16,805 nt of DNA from an uncultured bacterium (GCA_905215395.1 CAJMQA010000039.1:1-16805); one strand, 5' to 3'; shown: positions 8,091 through 15,250, counted from the stretch's first letter. Numbers and translations are program-made. Notes: generated from the sequence alone by a model not told the origin.

Positions 8091-9275
8091 TCAGACTTTG
8101 TGGGTCAGAAGGATGACCTTACGTTCTGAAGTGAGGGTGGTTGCGAACAGATAGTGTTCACCACCCTCTTTTATATGAGTCCTTTTTCTGAGTTCTGCCA
8201 CTGAGAGCTGAAAATTGCGGGTCGTGATATTGGCTTGGGGGATTTCTTTTCCCAGCTGCTTCAGGAGTTTTCCTGAAAATTCATATGTCTTGTCTATTTT
8301 GAAAATCCTACCAGGAAAATTCTCATGATAAGTATCAGAACTGTAAAGATGGCTATGTTTGTGGAGTTTAGTGAGGTTGAAACGTTGGGCGATCAATTTG
8401 AAGGCACCGCTTTTCAACAATGCAGCGTGAGGTTCGTAAAGATATTTTTCCGGTTCTCCGGTGTGTAATTCCGCCAATTTCTCTTCTTCCGGATAGAAAC
8501 TGAAAATTTTCTTTTCTTCCTGAGTGGTGAAATTGATAGCATATATGTGTACTTGTCTGGTAAAAGGTTGTTGCTGGGGGGTTAGTATGAAGAGCAGTTC
8601 TTTACATTCGTTTTTGACAGAAAGTATATGGATTTCCTTGGTTTCCGGCAACAGGCGGAGAGTTTCTTCCAGATCGGCCATGGGAGAAATCTTTATAATA
8701 AGCTGTTGGGTATGCCCGAGGAGTATGGTTTTTAATTGTAAAATATCCGGTTCGCAATCTGCCAGGGCAAAGACTCTCTGGTTGTATCCGGCACGCCGTG
8801 CCGGATCGATATAGAAGGTATCTGCTTCAAATGAGGTAATCATATCCCTGGAATCTGCTTCATGAACCTGAATATTTTCTGCCTTTAATTCCTGAAAATT
8901 ATGCTTTGCAGCCTTGCAATATTCCGGAAAACGTTCTATATAATGGACTTTTTCTGCTTTTTGTGCAAAATAATAGGTGTCTATTCCTAAACCTCCCGTC
9001 AGATCACAAAGTGTTTTTCCGGTTATTAGTTCTTTTTTATAACAGGCTGTTATTTCTGATGAACATTGCTCTGCGGATAGACGGGAAGGAAAGACCAGAT
9101 TTTCGTTGGCATACCAGGAAGGAAGTTTATCTTTGATGTGCCTGCGTGCCATTATTTGCTCTACGGCAAAGGGTATATCAATATCCGGATAACGGGAAGC
9201 CGTTAACAATAGACGATCTGTATCGTCGGAAATATGTTCTTGAATAAACGATCTGAGTTCCGGAGAAAAATGCAT
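8091..9275 (-). CDS. Class I SAM-dependent methyltransferase with THUMP-like domain (PG_1098 type)
   Basis: The start is the ATG at 9275 (394 aa). A longer frame continues 171 codons upstream but lies antisense to the antiporter gene and has no family resemblance. After a helical N-terminus (1-85), the Rossmann methyltransferase core shows motif I DLTGGLGIDT at 91-100 and the DPARR motif at 157-161, the position where nucleic-acid methyltransferases carry D/N-P-P-x. YLYEPHAALLKSGAF (278-292) begins the ferredoxin-like and THUMP-like C-terminal part known from the P. gingivalis PG_1098 family. By family knowledge it is probably an RNA (or other macromolecule) methyltransferase; the substrate is not established from sequence. 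The gene lies 62 bases downstream of the nhaD-like gene on the same strand and could share its transcript. Confidence 0.87.
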   Translation of the reverse strand: MHFSPELRSFIQEHISDDTDRLLLTASRYPDIDIPFAVEQIMARRHIKDKLPSWYANENLVFPSRLSAEQCSSEITACYKKELITGKTLCDLTGGLGIDTYYFAQKAEKVHYIERFPEYCKAAKHNFQELKAENIQVHEADSRDMITSFEADTFYIDPARRAGYNQRVFALADCEPDILQLKTILLGHTQQLIIKISPMADLEETLRLLPETKEIHILSVKNECKELLFILTPQQQPFTRQVHIYAINFTTQEEKKIFSFYPEEEKLAELHTGEPEKYLYEPHAALLKSGAFKLIAQRFNLTKLHKHSHLYSSDTYHENFPGRIFKIDKTYEFSGKLLKQLGKEIPQANITTRNFQLSVAELRKRTHIKEGGEHYLFATTLTSERKVILLTHKV

Positions 9276-9337
9276 AATCCCTGTTTTTATATGGCAAAAA
9301 TACAATAAAATGGGATTGAATAATGGATAAACCGGAA

Positions 9338-10741
9338 TCAATTTAATAAATAATAGACTCCGATTCCTGCCAGGAAACCGATGATAGTAACCCAGGTAAT
9401 GTGTTTCAAATACCAGGTAAAACTGATATTTTCGAGTCCCATAACGACAACTCCGGCAGCAGAACCTATGATCAGAATACTGCCACCAACTCCGGCGCAA
9501 TAGGCAATCAGTTGCCAGAAATGGCCGTCCGGAACAAAATTCAGCATATACGAAGCTTCTGCCAGTCCATGAACTTGGTCGGGGGAGATAATGGGATACA
9601 TTCCCATGGCAGCAGCTACCAGAGGAACATTGTCGATGACAGAGGAAAGGAAACCGATGATTCCGCTGATGAAATAGACATTGTGAATACTGTGATTCAG
9701 AAAATCTGATAGCTGGTGTAAGATACCGATAGCTTCCAGGGCTGCTACCGACATTAAAATTCCGAAGAAAAATAGTATGGTCGGACAATCTATTTTAGAT
9801 AAAGCATACGGGATGCGGTATTGTTGTCCGGTGGGGATTTGGGGATGGCGTTGGTATAACAAGTCCAGATATAACCAGAATATTCCAAGAGTCAGTAAAA
9901 TTCCGGCAAAGGGAGGTAATCCGGTGAGGGACTTGAAAATTGGAACTGCGACCAGACACAATAAACCTATGATCAGAATGCTGTTTTGTTCGCGTTTGCT
10001 GAATGAGATTCCGGTAGTTGTTCCCTTGTTTGTCAGGATCATTTCTCCCTTCAGGGAAACGGAAAGGAAGCAGGTTGGAAGTAATACGGAGATTATGCTG
10101 GGCAGAAACAGGCTTTTCATTACTCCGGCAGAAGAGATATTGTCGTTGATCCATAACATGATGGTGGTAACATCCCCGATGGGGGTCCAGGCTCCTCCCG
10201 AGTTGGCAGCAATGATGATGATACTGCCGAAAATCCAGCGTTCCCGCTGATTGTCAAGTAATTTTTGTATCAACATCATCATGACAATGGCTGAAGTCAT
10301 ATTGTCCAGAACCGAAGACATGAAGAAAGTAATAAGTGCAACCAGCCACAAAAGTTTTTTCTTGCTATGAGTCCGGATTTTCCGGGTAATGCCGGAAAAT
10401 CCCTGATGCAGATCAATGACCTCCACAATAGTCATGGCACCTAACAGGTAAAAAAGGATTTCAGCAATATTTCCCAATTGATCTATGATTTGGGAGTTGA
10501 GAATGTATTTGCTCGTTTGGGTGGACAAGGATAAATGGGATAAGCCCGGATTCTGGCTGATGTAATTGTAAAAAGAGGCGGGATTTGCCTGTATGATCAG
10601 ATTGGTTCCTGAAAAAATATATAAAGTCCATAATATAATCCCTAGTATAAGGGCAATGGAAGTTTTATTGATTCCGGTTTGGTGTTCCAGGGCTATCAGA
10701 AGATAACCAATAAGGAACAGAATAATCATTACTGTAATCAT
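9338..10741 (-). CDS. nhaD: NhaD-type sodium/proton antiporter
   Basis: An inner-membrane carrier that exchanges Na+ (or Li+) for H+, used for pH and sodium homeostasis. It has 467 aa with a dozen or so hydrophobic segments and belongs to the ion transporter (CitMHS-like) superfamily. The two inverted halves each carry a broken-helix motif: SSVLDNMTSAIVM (142-154) with NSGGAWTPIGDVTTIMLW (180-197) in the first, and SSVIDNVPLVAAAMG (366-380) with AGVGGSILIIGSAAG (416-430) in the second. These match NhaD more closely than arsenite or citrate carriers. Asp146/Asn147, Asp190 and Asp370/Asn371 are the likely ion-site residues (inference). It is divergent from the small gene at 10874 across 132 bases. 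No clear TAnnTTTG box was found for it. Confidence 0.92.
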   Translation of the reverse strand: MITVMIILFLIGYLLIALEHQTGINKTSIALILGIILWTLYIFSGTNLIIQANPASFYNYISQNPGLSHLSLSTQTSKYILNSQIIDQLGNIAEILFYLLGAMTIVEVIDLHQGFSGITRKIRTHSKKKLLWLVALITFFMSSVLDNMTSAIVMMMLIQKLLDNQRERWIFGSIIIIAANSGGAWTPIGDVTTIMLWINDNISSAGVMKSLFLPSIISVLLPTCFLSVSLKGEMILTNKGTTTGISFSKREQNSILIIGLLCLVAVPIFKSLTGLPPFAGILLTLGIFWLYLDLLYQRHPQIPTGQQYRIPYALSKIDCPTILFFFGILMSVAALEAIGILHQLSDFLNHSIHNVYFISGIIGFLSSVIDNVPLVAAAMGMYPIISPDQVHGLAEASYMLNFVPDGHFWQLIAYCAGVGGSILIIGSAAGVVVMGLENISFTWYLKHITWVTIIGFLAGIGVYYLLN

Positions 10742-10822
10742 GCCTTGAAAGTTTTCAGTTTTTATTTACGCAATCTTCCAATTAAGGTTTGACTATATTT
10801 TTATAATTTTTCTTGTTAAATA

Positions 10823-10855
10823 TTGTCCGTATGAATGTGGAATATTGTATCTTTG
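10823..10855 (+). promoter_or_regulatory. Bacteroides-type promoter for the 10874 gene
   Basis: TATCTTTG at 10848-10855 is a perfect TAnnTTTG -7 box; a TTG at 10823-10825 is a possible -33 element with a somewhat long 22-base spacer. The box ends 18 bases before the ATG at 10874, giving a leader of only about a dozen bases. It also argues against the in-frame upstream ATG at 10835. Confidence 0.6.
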
Positions 10856-10873
10856 CAGAGAAATTCGGATGAG

Positions 10874-11269
10874 ATGAAACGCATAATCTTGAGCATATTA
10901 TTTTTGTTGATGGCTGTATGGGGATGGAATATGGCCGGAGATTATCGTTTGACTCAGGAAAATATTGCAGAGGAAGTTCCGGTGCAGGAAGCTCAGGCTA
11001 CACAAAATATGGACCAGATTTTTTGTGTATTGGTGGCTGCGAATAGTTTTGCCGATGTATCTGCACAGACTAATTATAATTTTGCTTCCAACCTGGCCAG
11101 GCGTTATCGTTCTTTGTCTCTTGATAAGATACAGGATTTACAGGTTCAGGAGCATGAAACAAACCTGGATAATACCTTAAAATTTACTCTCCTTTCTTCG
11201 CAAGAGTATGCAGCACGGCAAAAAAATGCCGGTTTTTACATCTATGCCTTGCGGAGGATCATTATCTGA
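10874..11269 (+). CDS. Small hypothetical exported or membrane-anchored protein
   Basis: I do not recognise a family. The start at 10874 (131 aa) is chosen because the longer frame from 10835 would begin upstream of the promoter -7 box, while this start puts a positively charged MKR directly before a hydrophobic stretch (residues 4-20). That stretch looks like a signal peptide or single N-terminal anchor, so the remaining ~110 residues are probably periplasmic. The mature part is polar, contains one cysteine (Cys51), a short Asn/Ser-rich section near 57-74 and ends in a hydrophobic FYIYALRRIII. No lipobox is seen. It has its own promoter, and the next gene on the same strand follows after 137 bases of repeat-rich sequence, so the two may or may not be linked functionally. 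Confidence 0.65.
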   Translation: MKRIILSILFLLMAVWGWNMAGDYRLTQENIAEEVPVQEAQATQNMDQIFCVLVAANSFADVSAQTNYNFASNLARRYRSLSLDKIQDLQVQEHETNLDNTLKFTLLSSQEYAARQKNAGFYIYALRRIII

Positions 11270-11291
11270 TCGTGTTTTATTATGTGGTGAA

Positions 11292-11392
11292 GGTTCGTTT
11301 GTCGTTTAAGCGTTGATTCGTTTAGCCGATAAAGGGTGTTTATATTGGTATACAAACGAACCCAATATACGAATCGGCGCATTTTACCCTTT
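11292..11392 (+). repeat. Interleaved inverted repeats upstream of the 11407 gene
   Basis: Four complementary pairs lie in the 137-base gap. Pair A: GGTTCGTTTGT (11292-11302) with ACAAACGAACC (11352-11362), 11 bp perfect. Pair B: CGTTGATTCG (11311-11320) with CGAATCGGCG (11370-11379), complementary if G-U pairs are allowed. Pair C: AAAGGGT (11331-11337) with ACCCTTT (11386-11392). Pair D: TATATTGG (11341-11348) with CCAATATA (11362-11369), an 8-bp hairpin whose 13-base loop carries most of the right arm of A. A, B and C occur in the same order on both sides, so they cross instead of nesting. TTCGTTTG at 11294-11301 is a 7-of-8 match to the -7 box, so arm A may be promoter DNA and not RNA. Function is unknown: operator sites or a pseudoknotted leader are both possible. 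Confidence 0.5.
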
Positions 11393-11406
11393 TAAAATAA
11401 AACACT

Positions 11407-11928
11407 ATGGAAAAATATAAAACACTTGAGGAAGATATTGAAAATGTAACCAATAAAGAAGTTGTAAAACAGACCCGTCTTTCCGGTATAGCCGTTATAA
11501 CACTTCTAATTGCTATTGGATGTGCCCTGGGAGGAATGGCTTTTGAAGATCCGAATTCTTCAATGCCTACTTTCCTTTACACTATGGCAGTATTTTTATT
11601 TTTGGGTGGAGTTGTGAAATTGTTTGTAGACAGAAGCTATTATTTATTCCGTCCTACCAAAAGCAAATTGAAAGCTGTTACCTTGTATTTTGATGTACAT
11701 GAGAGTGATGCTATTCTGAATTGCATGGAGATGAAGCGATTCGAAGATCTGAAAAATCTGAAACGGGAAAAAGATACCGGAATTAAGGTCGCAGCTATGC
11801 TGGCCAATGATCAGAAATTTGCAGCTATACAGGTTTCAGAGTATATTCCGTATACTTACGAAGCAGTTACTCCGGTGATGTGTTACTATGGAGATGATGC
11901 ACAGCGGTTTGCTACTCACTTTAAATGA
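11407..11928 (+). CDS. Hypothetical two-helix membrane protein
   Basis: No family recognised. The 173-aa product has a charged N-terminal stretch (1-24), two hydrophobic segments (about 25-46 and 56-74) separated by a short acidic/Pro loop (EDPNSSMP), and a hydrophilic C-terminal domain of about 100 residues. The positive residues around DRSYYLFRPTKSKLK after segment 2 suggest that both termini are cytoplasmic. The C-terminal part has the look of a small folded domain (alternating strands near 89-97 and helices near 108-140), not a low-complexity tail. The gene follows a repeat-rich leader and ends in a strong terminator, so it is probably transcribed alone or with the gene upstream. Nothing in the sequence indicates its role. 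Confidence 0.75.
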   Translation: MEKYKTLEEDIENVTNKEVVKQTRLSGIAVITLLIAIGCALGGMAFEDPNSSMPTFLYTMAVFLFLGGVVKLFVDRSYYLFRPTKSKLKAVTLYFDVHESDAILNCMEMKRFEDLKNLKREKDTGIKVAAMLANDQKFAAIQVSEYIPYTYEAVTPVMCYYGDDAQRFATHFK

Positions 11929-11931
11929 AAG

Positions 11932-11957
11932 AAAGAGCCGTTTTCACGGCTCTTTTA
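11932..11957. terminator. Bidirectional intrinsic terminator
   Basis: AAAGAGCCG (11932-11940) and CGGCTCTTT (11947-11955) form a 9-bp perfect stem with a 6-base loop, followed by a T-rich run on the plus strand and, read in reverse, on the minus strand. It lies 4 bases after the stop of the 11407 gene. Its right arm overlaps the first base of the repressor gene's stop codon (complement of 11955-11957). Confidence 0.85.
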
Positions 11958-12380
11958 ATTTTGACTTATTTTGCTGATGATTTCTTTGATCGTTAAGATT
12001 TCTGTGTGAAGGTTATTGATGTACCTGTGAATGTGTTCCAAATCTTTGTGGATATTCAGGTATTGATCGTTTCTGGCTTGCAGCATCAGAAGAATTTGCT
12101 CAAACTTATAATTTATATTTTCTTTTTCAGGCATATCTGTTTGGTCGTTAAATGTTGCACCGACCATGTCCTGACCTGTCAGAAGCCAGTTTATATTAAT
12201 ACCCAACAGATGGCAGATGGCTTTTAACTTTGTATTATCCGGTTTCCTTATTTTTCCGGTCAGGTAATTAGAAATAGTTGTTGCCGAAATATTTAATTCT
12301 TTGGCAATTTTATAGTGTGAATACCCTTTAATGGCAATCGCTTGTTTAAGCCTTTCCTGAACTTCTTTCGTCAGTTGCAT
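11955..12380 (-). CDS. XRE-family helix-turn-helix repressor
   Basis: A 141-aa DNA-binding regulator. Residues 6-70 form a Cro/C1-type domain; the helix-turn-helix is SHYKIAKELNISATTISNYL (21-40), followed by TGKIRKPDNTKLKAICHLLGI, and the domain closes with NWLLTG as in many XRE proteins. After a short linker (71-90), residues 91-141 are a continuous amphipathic helix with Leu/Ile spacing that suggests a dimerisation coiled coil. There is no peptidase or sensor domain, so any signal would have to act on the helix or the domain directly. The 440-base gap upstream contains its -7 box and several TTCAATA sites inside the presumed leader, consistent with autorepression (inference). Single regulators of this size are common on the chromosome as well as in prophages; no phage genes are nearby. 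Confidence 0.88.
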   Translation of the reverse strand: MQLTKEVQERLKQAIAIKGYSHYKIAKELNISATTISNYLTGKIRKPDNTKLKAICHLLGININWLLTGQDMVGATFNDQTDMPEKENINYKFEQILLMLQARNDQYLNIHKDLEHIHRYINNLHTEILTIKEIISKISQN

Positions 12381-12400
12381 ATGTCGAGCTTTTTGTTGTT

Positions 12401-12447
12401 TATTGAAAAATTATTCAATATTCATTTGCCAATACTTCAATATTGAA
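12401..12447 (-). promoter_or_regulatory. Candidate operator cluster for the XRE repressor
   Basis: TTCAATATTGAA at 12436-12447 is a 12-bp perfect palindrome. Closer to the gene, TATTGAA (12401-12407) and TTCAATA (12414-12420) form an inverted repeat with a 6-base spacer, and the second arm continues into TTCAATATTCA, a near copy of the palindrome. Another TTCAATA lies at 12546-12552. The cluster is 21-67 bases upstream of the repressor ATG and downstream of its -7 box, where bound repressor would block elongation. Repressor binding is inferred from position and symmetry. Confidence 0.5.
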
Positions 12448-12470
12448 TTATGTATGTTTAAGAATATACA

Positions 12471-12478
12471 CAAATATA
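12471..12478 (-). promoter_or_regulatory. -7 box of the XRE repressor gene
   Basis: The complement reads TATATTTG, a perfect TAnnTTTG box. It would start a transcript near 12464 with a leader of about 84 bases. No clear -33 element is seen. Confidence 0.5.
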
Positions 12479-12745
12479 ATGAAAAGTAACCATATTTTAA
12501 TGATTTTGAGCTGATAAATATAGAGATATTGTCGAGTACTTAATATTCAATAGGTTGTATCTTCTTTTTTTTATTTGGTGTTTCTTTGTTAATCTCAGGA
12601 TGGTCTTATGTTGAAATTAATTTACTTCCAATGGATAAGAATGTTGGGATTTGTTGTTTTGCAGGCTGTTCCAATTTTGGATTTAGATCTGTAATTGTAA
12701 AATATTGTTTAACTTTTTTTTAACCGCTTGCGGGTCAGTAAAATA
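12479..12745. other. AT-rich intergenic stretch with no confident gene
   Basis: This is the middle of the 440-base gap between the repressor gene and trxB. It is strongly AT-rich. It contains one isolated TTCAATA (12546-12552) and a small plus-strand frame of 28 codons at 12608-12694 (starting MLKLIYFQW, hydrophobic in the middle), preceded by AGGA at 12597-12600. I cannot tell this frame from chance. No hairpin terminator or RNA gene was recognised. Confidence 0.5.
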
Positions 12746-12776
12746 TTGTAATCCATGTTTTAAATTAATAGTTTTG
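12746..12776 (+). promoter_or_regulatory. trxB promoter
   Basis: TAGTTTTG at 12769-12776 is a perfect TAnnTTTG -7 box, with TTG at 12746-12748 as the -33 element at a 20-base spacing. The ATG of trxB follows 44 bases later. Confidence 0.65.
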
Positions 12777-12820
12777 TGACCCTAGAATAAGTCTAATTTT
12801 AATCGTAAATCAGAATAGTT

Positions 12821-13783
12821 ATGGCAGAAGAGAATGCAATTGAAAAAATAAAGTGCGTGATTATAGGTTCAGGGCCTGCGGGTTATACTGCAGCCATTTA
12901 TGCTGCCCGTGCAAATTTGAAACCGGTAGTATATACAGGTTTACAGATGGGAGGACAATTGACCACAACCACTGAAGTTGAAAACTTCCCTGGATATCCG
13001 GAAGGTGTTACAGGTCCGGTGATGATGGAAGATATGCGTAAACAAGCAGAACGCTTTGGTACTGATATCCGTTTTGGGATTGTGACTGAAGTCGATTTTT
13101 CCGGTCACCCTCATAAATTGACAATTGATGGTTGTAAGCAGATTGAGGCGGATGCTGTTATCATTGCAACGGGAGCTTCTGCTAAATATCTGGGATTACC
13201 TACTGAAGAAAAATTCCGGGGATTGGGTGTCAGCGCATGTGCTACCTGTGACGGTTTCTTCTATCGTGGAAAAGATGTGGCTGTAGTAGGTGGTGGTGAC
13301 ACTGCTTGTGAAGAGGCAACTTATCTGGCAGGATTGTGTAGAAAAGTGTACCTGATTGTCCGTAAAAATTACCTGAGAGCTTCTAAGGCTATGCAGGAAC
13401 GGGTATTTAAAACAGAAAATATTGAGGTTTTGTTTGAGCACAATACGCTGGAATTATATGGAAATGACATGGGGCTTGAAGGAGCTCGTTTGTTGTATCG
13501 GAAAGGTACTGCTGATGAATGTGAAAAAGATATCAAGATCGATGGATTTTTCCTGGCTATCGGACATCACCCGAACTCTGAAGTGTTCAGCAAATATGTG
13601 AAAGTGGATGAACAGGGATATATCATTACTGAAGGTGCTTCCACCCGTACTAATGTGCCGGGAGTATTTGCGGCCGGGGATATTATGGATCCTGTATATC
13701 GTCAGGGAATTGCAGCTGCCGGAAGCGGATGCCGTGCTGCTATTGATGCAGAGCGGTATATCGGCGAACTGGAATCCAAATAA
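12821..13783 (+). CDS. trxB: Thioredoxin-disulfide reductase
   Basis: A cytoplasmic flavoenzyme that passes electrons from NADPH to thioredoxin. It has 320 aa, the usual size for low-molecular-weight bacterial TrxB. Domains in order: FAD-binding GSGPAGYTAA (16-25), the QMGGQL and ENFPGYP block (42-59), the redox-active CATC (140-143) followed by DG, the NADPH Rossmann motif GGGDTACEEA (157-166), and the closing FAD motif GVFAAGD (281-287). YRQGIAAAGSGCRAA near the C-terminus is also typical. It has a clear promoter 44 bases upstream and a strong terminator at its stop, so it is probably monocistronic. In an anaerobe it supports ribonucleotide reduction and recovery from oxygen exposure (general knowledge). 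The only alternative is a ferredoxin-type reductase, made unlikely by the NADPH motif. Confidence 0.96.
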   Translation: MAEENAIEKIKCVIIGSGPAGYTAAIYAARANLKPVVYTGLQMGGQLTTTTEVENFPGYPEGVTGPVMMEDMRKQAERFGTDIRFGIVTEVDFSGHPHKLTIDGCKQIEADAVIIATGASAKYLGLPTEEKFRGLGVSACATCDGFFYRGKDVAVVGGGDTACEEATYLAGLCRKVYLIVRKNYLRASKAMQERVFKTENIEVLFEHNTLELYGNDMGLEGARLLYRKGTADECEKDIKIDGFFLAIGHHPNSEVFSKYVKVDEQGYIITEGASTRTNVPGVFAAGDIMDPVYRQGIAAAGSGCRAAIDAERYIGELESK

Positions 13784-13819
13784 CAATAAAGCCTGAGATT
13801 TTCTCAGGCTTTATTGTTA
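13781..13819. terminator. Bidirectional terminator containing both flanking stop codons
   Basis: Positions 13781-13798 and 13802-13819 are perfectly complementary: an 18-bp stem with a GCCTGAGA core and a 3-base TTT loop. The outer three bases on the left are the trxB stop codon, and the outer three on the right are the stop codon of the convergent Smr gene. The A/T-rich outer stem supplies the U-run in both directions. Confidence 0.9.
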
Positions 13820-14827
13820 TTTTATTGTCACCAATGTAGCTCCGTAGCCGTATTGTTTAAAAGAGGCATCCTGATGATGATGGCGTTTATATTTGGTTTG
13901 GAGTTCCCATATTATTCGTTGGCGCAGGATGCCATCGCCTTTTCCATGGATAAAAATAATTTTCTGACCTTTTCGGAGTTTATATTCGTCCATGATTTTT
14001 CGGAAATAGTCCAATTGATATTCCAGAATATCTTTATTATCCATTCCGGCAGTAGTTTCCAGTAGCTCGTGTCCGTGCAGATCTATTTCCAGAATATTAC
14101 CTGAAATATGCTGTATAGGACGACGTGCCGGAGTTTCCTGGCTTTTCTTTTCTTTTATGGCTTGTTGAAGCTGTTTTGTATCGATTTCTTCGGGCTCAAT
14201 CAGATGTTCTTTATCTAAAGGACGCAGGAAGGTAATGGAATTGAACCAGCGGGTATGCTGATAGGAGCCTGCTTTGCAGAGATTGACTGTATTGATTTTT
14301 ATTTCTGCTTCAACTGGATTCTTTATTGTAGTCGTTCCTTTCTTATAAAAGATCGCTTGGATGTGAATGGCTTTGATGGTATTGTCAATGTCTTTCAGGC
14401 TGTAGGTTCCGAGAGAATAAAAGCTGTCGGGATTGCAATTCCCGGCTGTGATCCCGGAATATTGATCCCTGTTCCTGAAAGCTACAGAGAACAGACAGGT
14501 TTGTTCTGTATCATTTACAACCAAAAACTCGTACCTGGAATCCAATAAGTTATTGAAATTATCCGGAACAATGGCCAGATAGAGGGTGTCGGCCGATTGC
14601 ATGCTGACCGCTTTCTGATTGTAGGTCTTAGGAGCTGTAGGCTCTGCAGAAGCAAGAGTGTTATTGAAATCTGAATGTATAATGACCAGGTCGTTGATGG
14701 AAGCCGGTATTTCAAAACCATATTCATCACAAAATACATTGACCGTATTCTTGTCAATGATACCAGTCACTTTTCCTTCTATCTTTTCGGAAATAAATCT
14801 TACAATATCACCAATTCTGATATTCAT
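13817..14827 (-). CDS. DUF2027 and Smr domain protein
   Basis: The 336-aa protein begins with a small beta-rich domain (MNIRIGDIVRFISEKIEGKV..., about 1-52) that resembles an SH3-like fold, followed by a central beta-rich region (about 75-205) with a conserved-looking HTRWFNSITFLRP. A charged linker (about 205-240) leads to a C-terminal Smr domain (about 246-336). That domain has the two signature motifs: IDLHGHE at 248-254 and IHGKGDGIL at 293-301. Smr domains occur in MutS2 and in ribosome-rescue nucleases, where the LDLHG motif contributes to nucleic-acid cleavage (family knowledge). This architecture is typical of Bacteroidota, and its exact substrate is not known to me. It lies 21 bases after the NifX-like gene, so the two are likely cotranscribed. 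Confidence 0.9.
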   Translation of the reverse strand: MNIRIGDIVRFISEKIEGKVTGIIDKNTVNVFCDEYGFEIPASINDLVIIHSDFNNTLASAEPTAPKTYNQKAVSMQSADTLYLAIVPDNFNNLLDSRYEFLVVNDTEQTCLFSVAFRNRDQYSGITAGNCNPDSFYSLGTYSLKDIDNTIKAIHIQAIFYKKGTTTIKNPVEAEIKINTVNLCKAGSYQHTRWFNSITFLRPLDKEHLIEPEEIDTKQLQQAIKEKKSQETPARRPIQHISGNILEIDLHGHELLETTAGMDNKDILEYQLDYFRKIMDEYKLRKGQKIIFIHGKGDGILRQRIIWELQTKYKRHHHQDASFKQYGYGATLVTIK

Positions 14828-14848
14828 ATATGTAGGGTTATACGGTAT

Positions 14849-15250
14849 TTATAGTACTTTAAAAGTTAAAGGTGCGCTTGGGTCGTGATGACTGCATTCG
14901 TGTCCTTCTTCATGATGGGCACAGGCTTCTCCGGAGTCCTGGATTTTACCTTTGATCCAATCGTTTATTACGTTTTCGACACATCCGGCACAACCACGGA
15001 TAACCTGAATGTGGTGGGATTCAAGGGTATTTTTAGCACCTTCACCCATATTTCCGGCCAACATCAGACTAATTCCTTTTTCTTCCAGTTGCGAAGCGAT
15101 ATTGGATTTACAGCCACAGCCTGCCGGAGCAGCAAGTGTTTCTGTCTCTGTGATTTGTTTGTCTTCATCCAGGGTAAAGATGGTATAGTATTCGCAGTGA
15201 CCAAAATGGTCATCTACTTTATTATTCCGGGTTGGTATTGCTATTTTCAT
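14849..15250 (-). CDS. NifX/NifB-like iron-cluster-binding protein with His/Cys-rich tail
   Basis: A 133-aa protein of the dinitrogenase iron-molybdenum cofactor biosynthesis family. Motifs: MKIAIPTRNNKVDDHFGHCEYY at the N-terminus, PAGCGCKS (43-49), AGNMGEGA (65-72) and GCAGC (86-90). Cysteines at 19, 45, 47, 87 and 90 could bind an iron-sulfur or metal cluster. The last 25 residues add CAHHEEGHECSHHD, a metal-binding-like tail not needed by the core fold. Stand-alone members in non-fixing anaerobes are thought to be cluster carriers or regulators; no nif genes are present here. I start at MKIAIPT (15250); an ATG directly before it (15253) is equally possible. Further upstream codons would overlap the -7 box. 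The Smr-domain gene follows after 21 bases. Confidence 0.88.
   Translation of the reverse strand: MKIAIPTRNNKVDDHFGHCEYYTIFTLDEDKQITETETLAAPAGCGCKSNIASQLEEKGISLMLAGNMGEGAKNTLESHHIQVIRGCAGCVENVINDWIKGKIQDSGEACAHHEEGHECSHHDPSAPLTFKVL

Noticed and set aside
8080..8100. Possible terminator between the radical SAM and methyltransferase genes (AAAGT ... ACTTT)
   Set aside because: Only a 5-bp A/T-rich stem, too weak to call.
9276..9788. 171-codon N-terminal extension of the methyltransferase frame on the minus strand
   Set aside because: It lies in another frame of the same strand over the 3' end of the antiporter gene, is Cys/Arg/Ser-rich with no family resemblance, and the methyltransferase homology begins after the ATG at 9275.
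12725..12735. CCGC-TTG-CGGG mini hairpin upstream of trxB
   Set aside because: A 4-bp stem with no T-run and no relation to either promoter element; likely chance.
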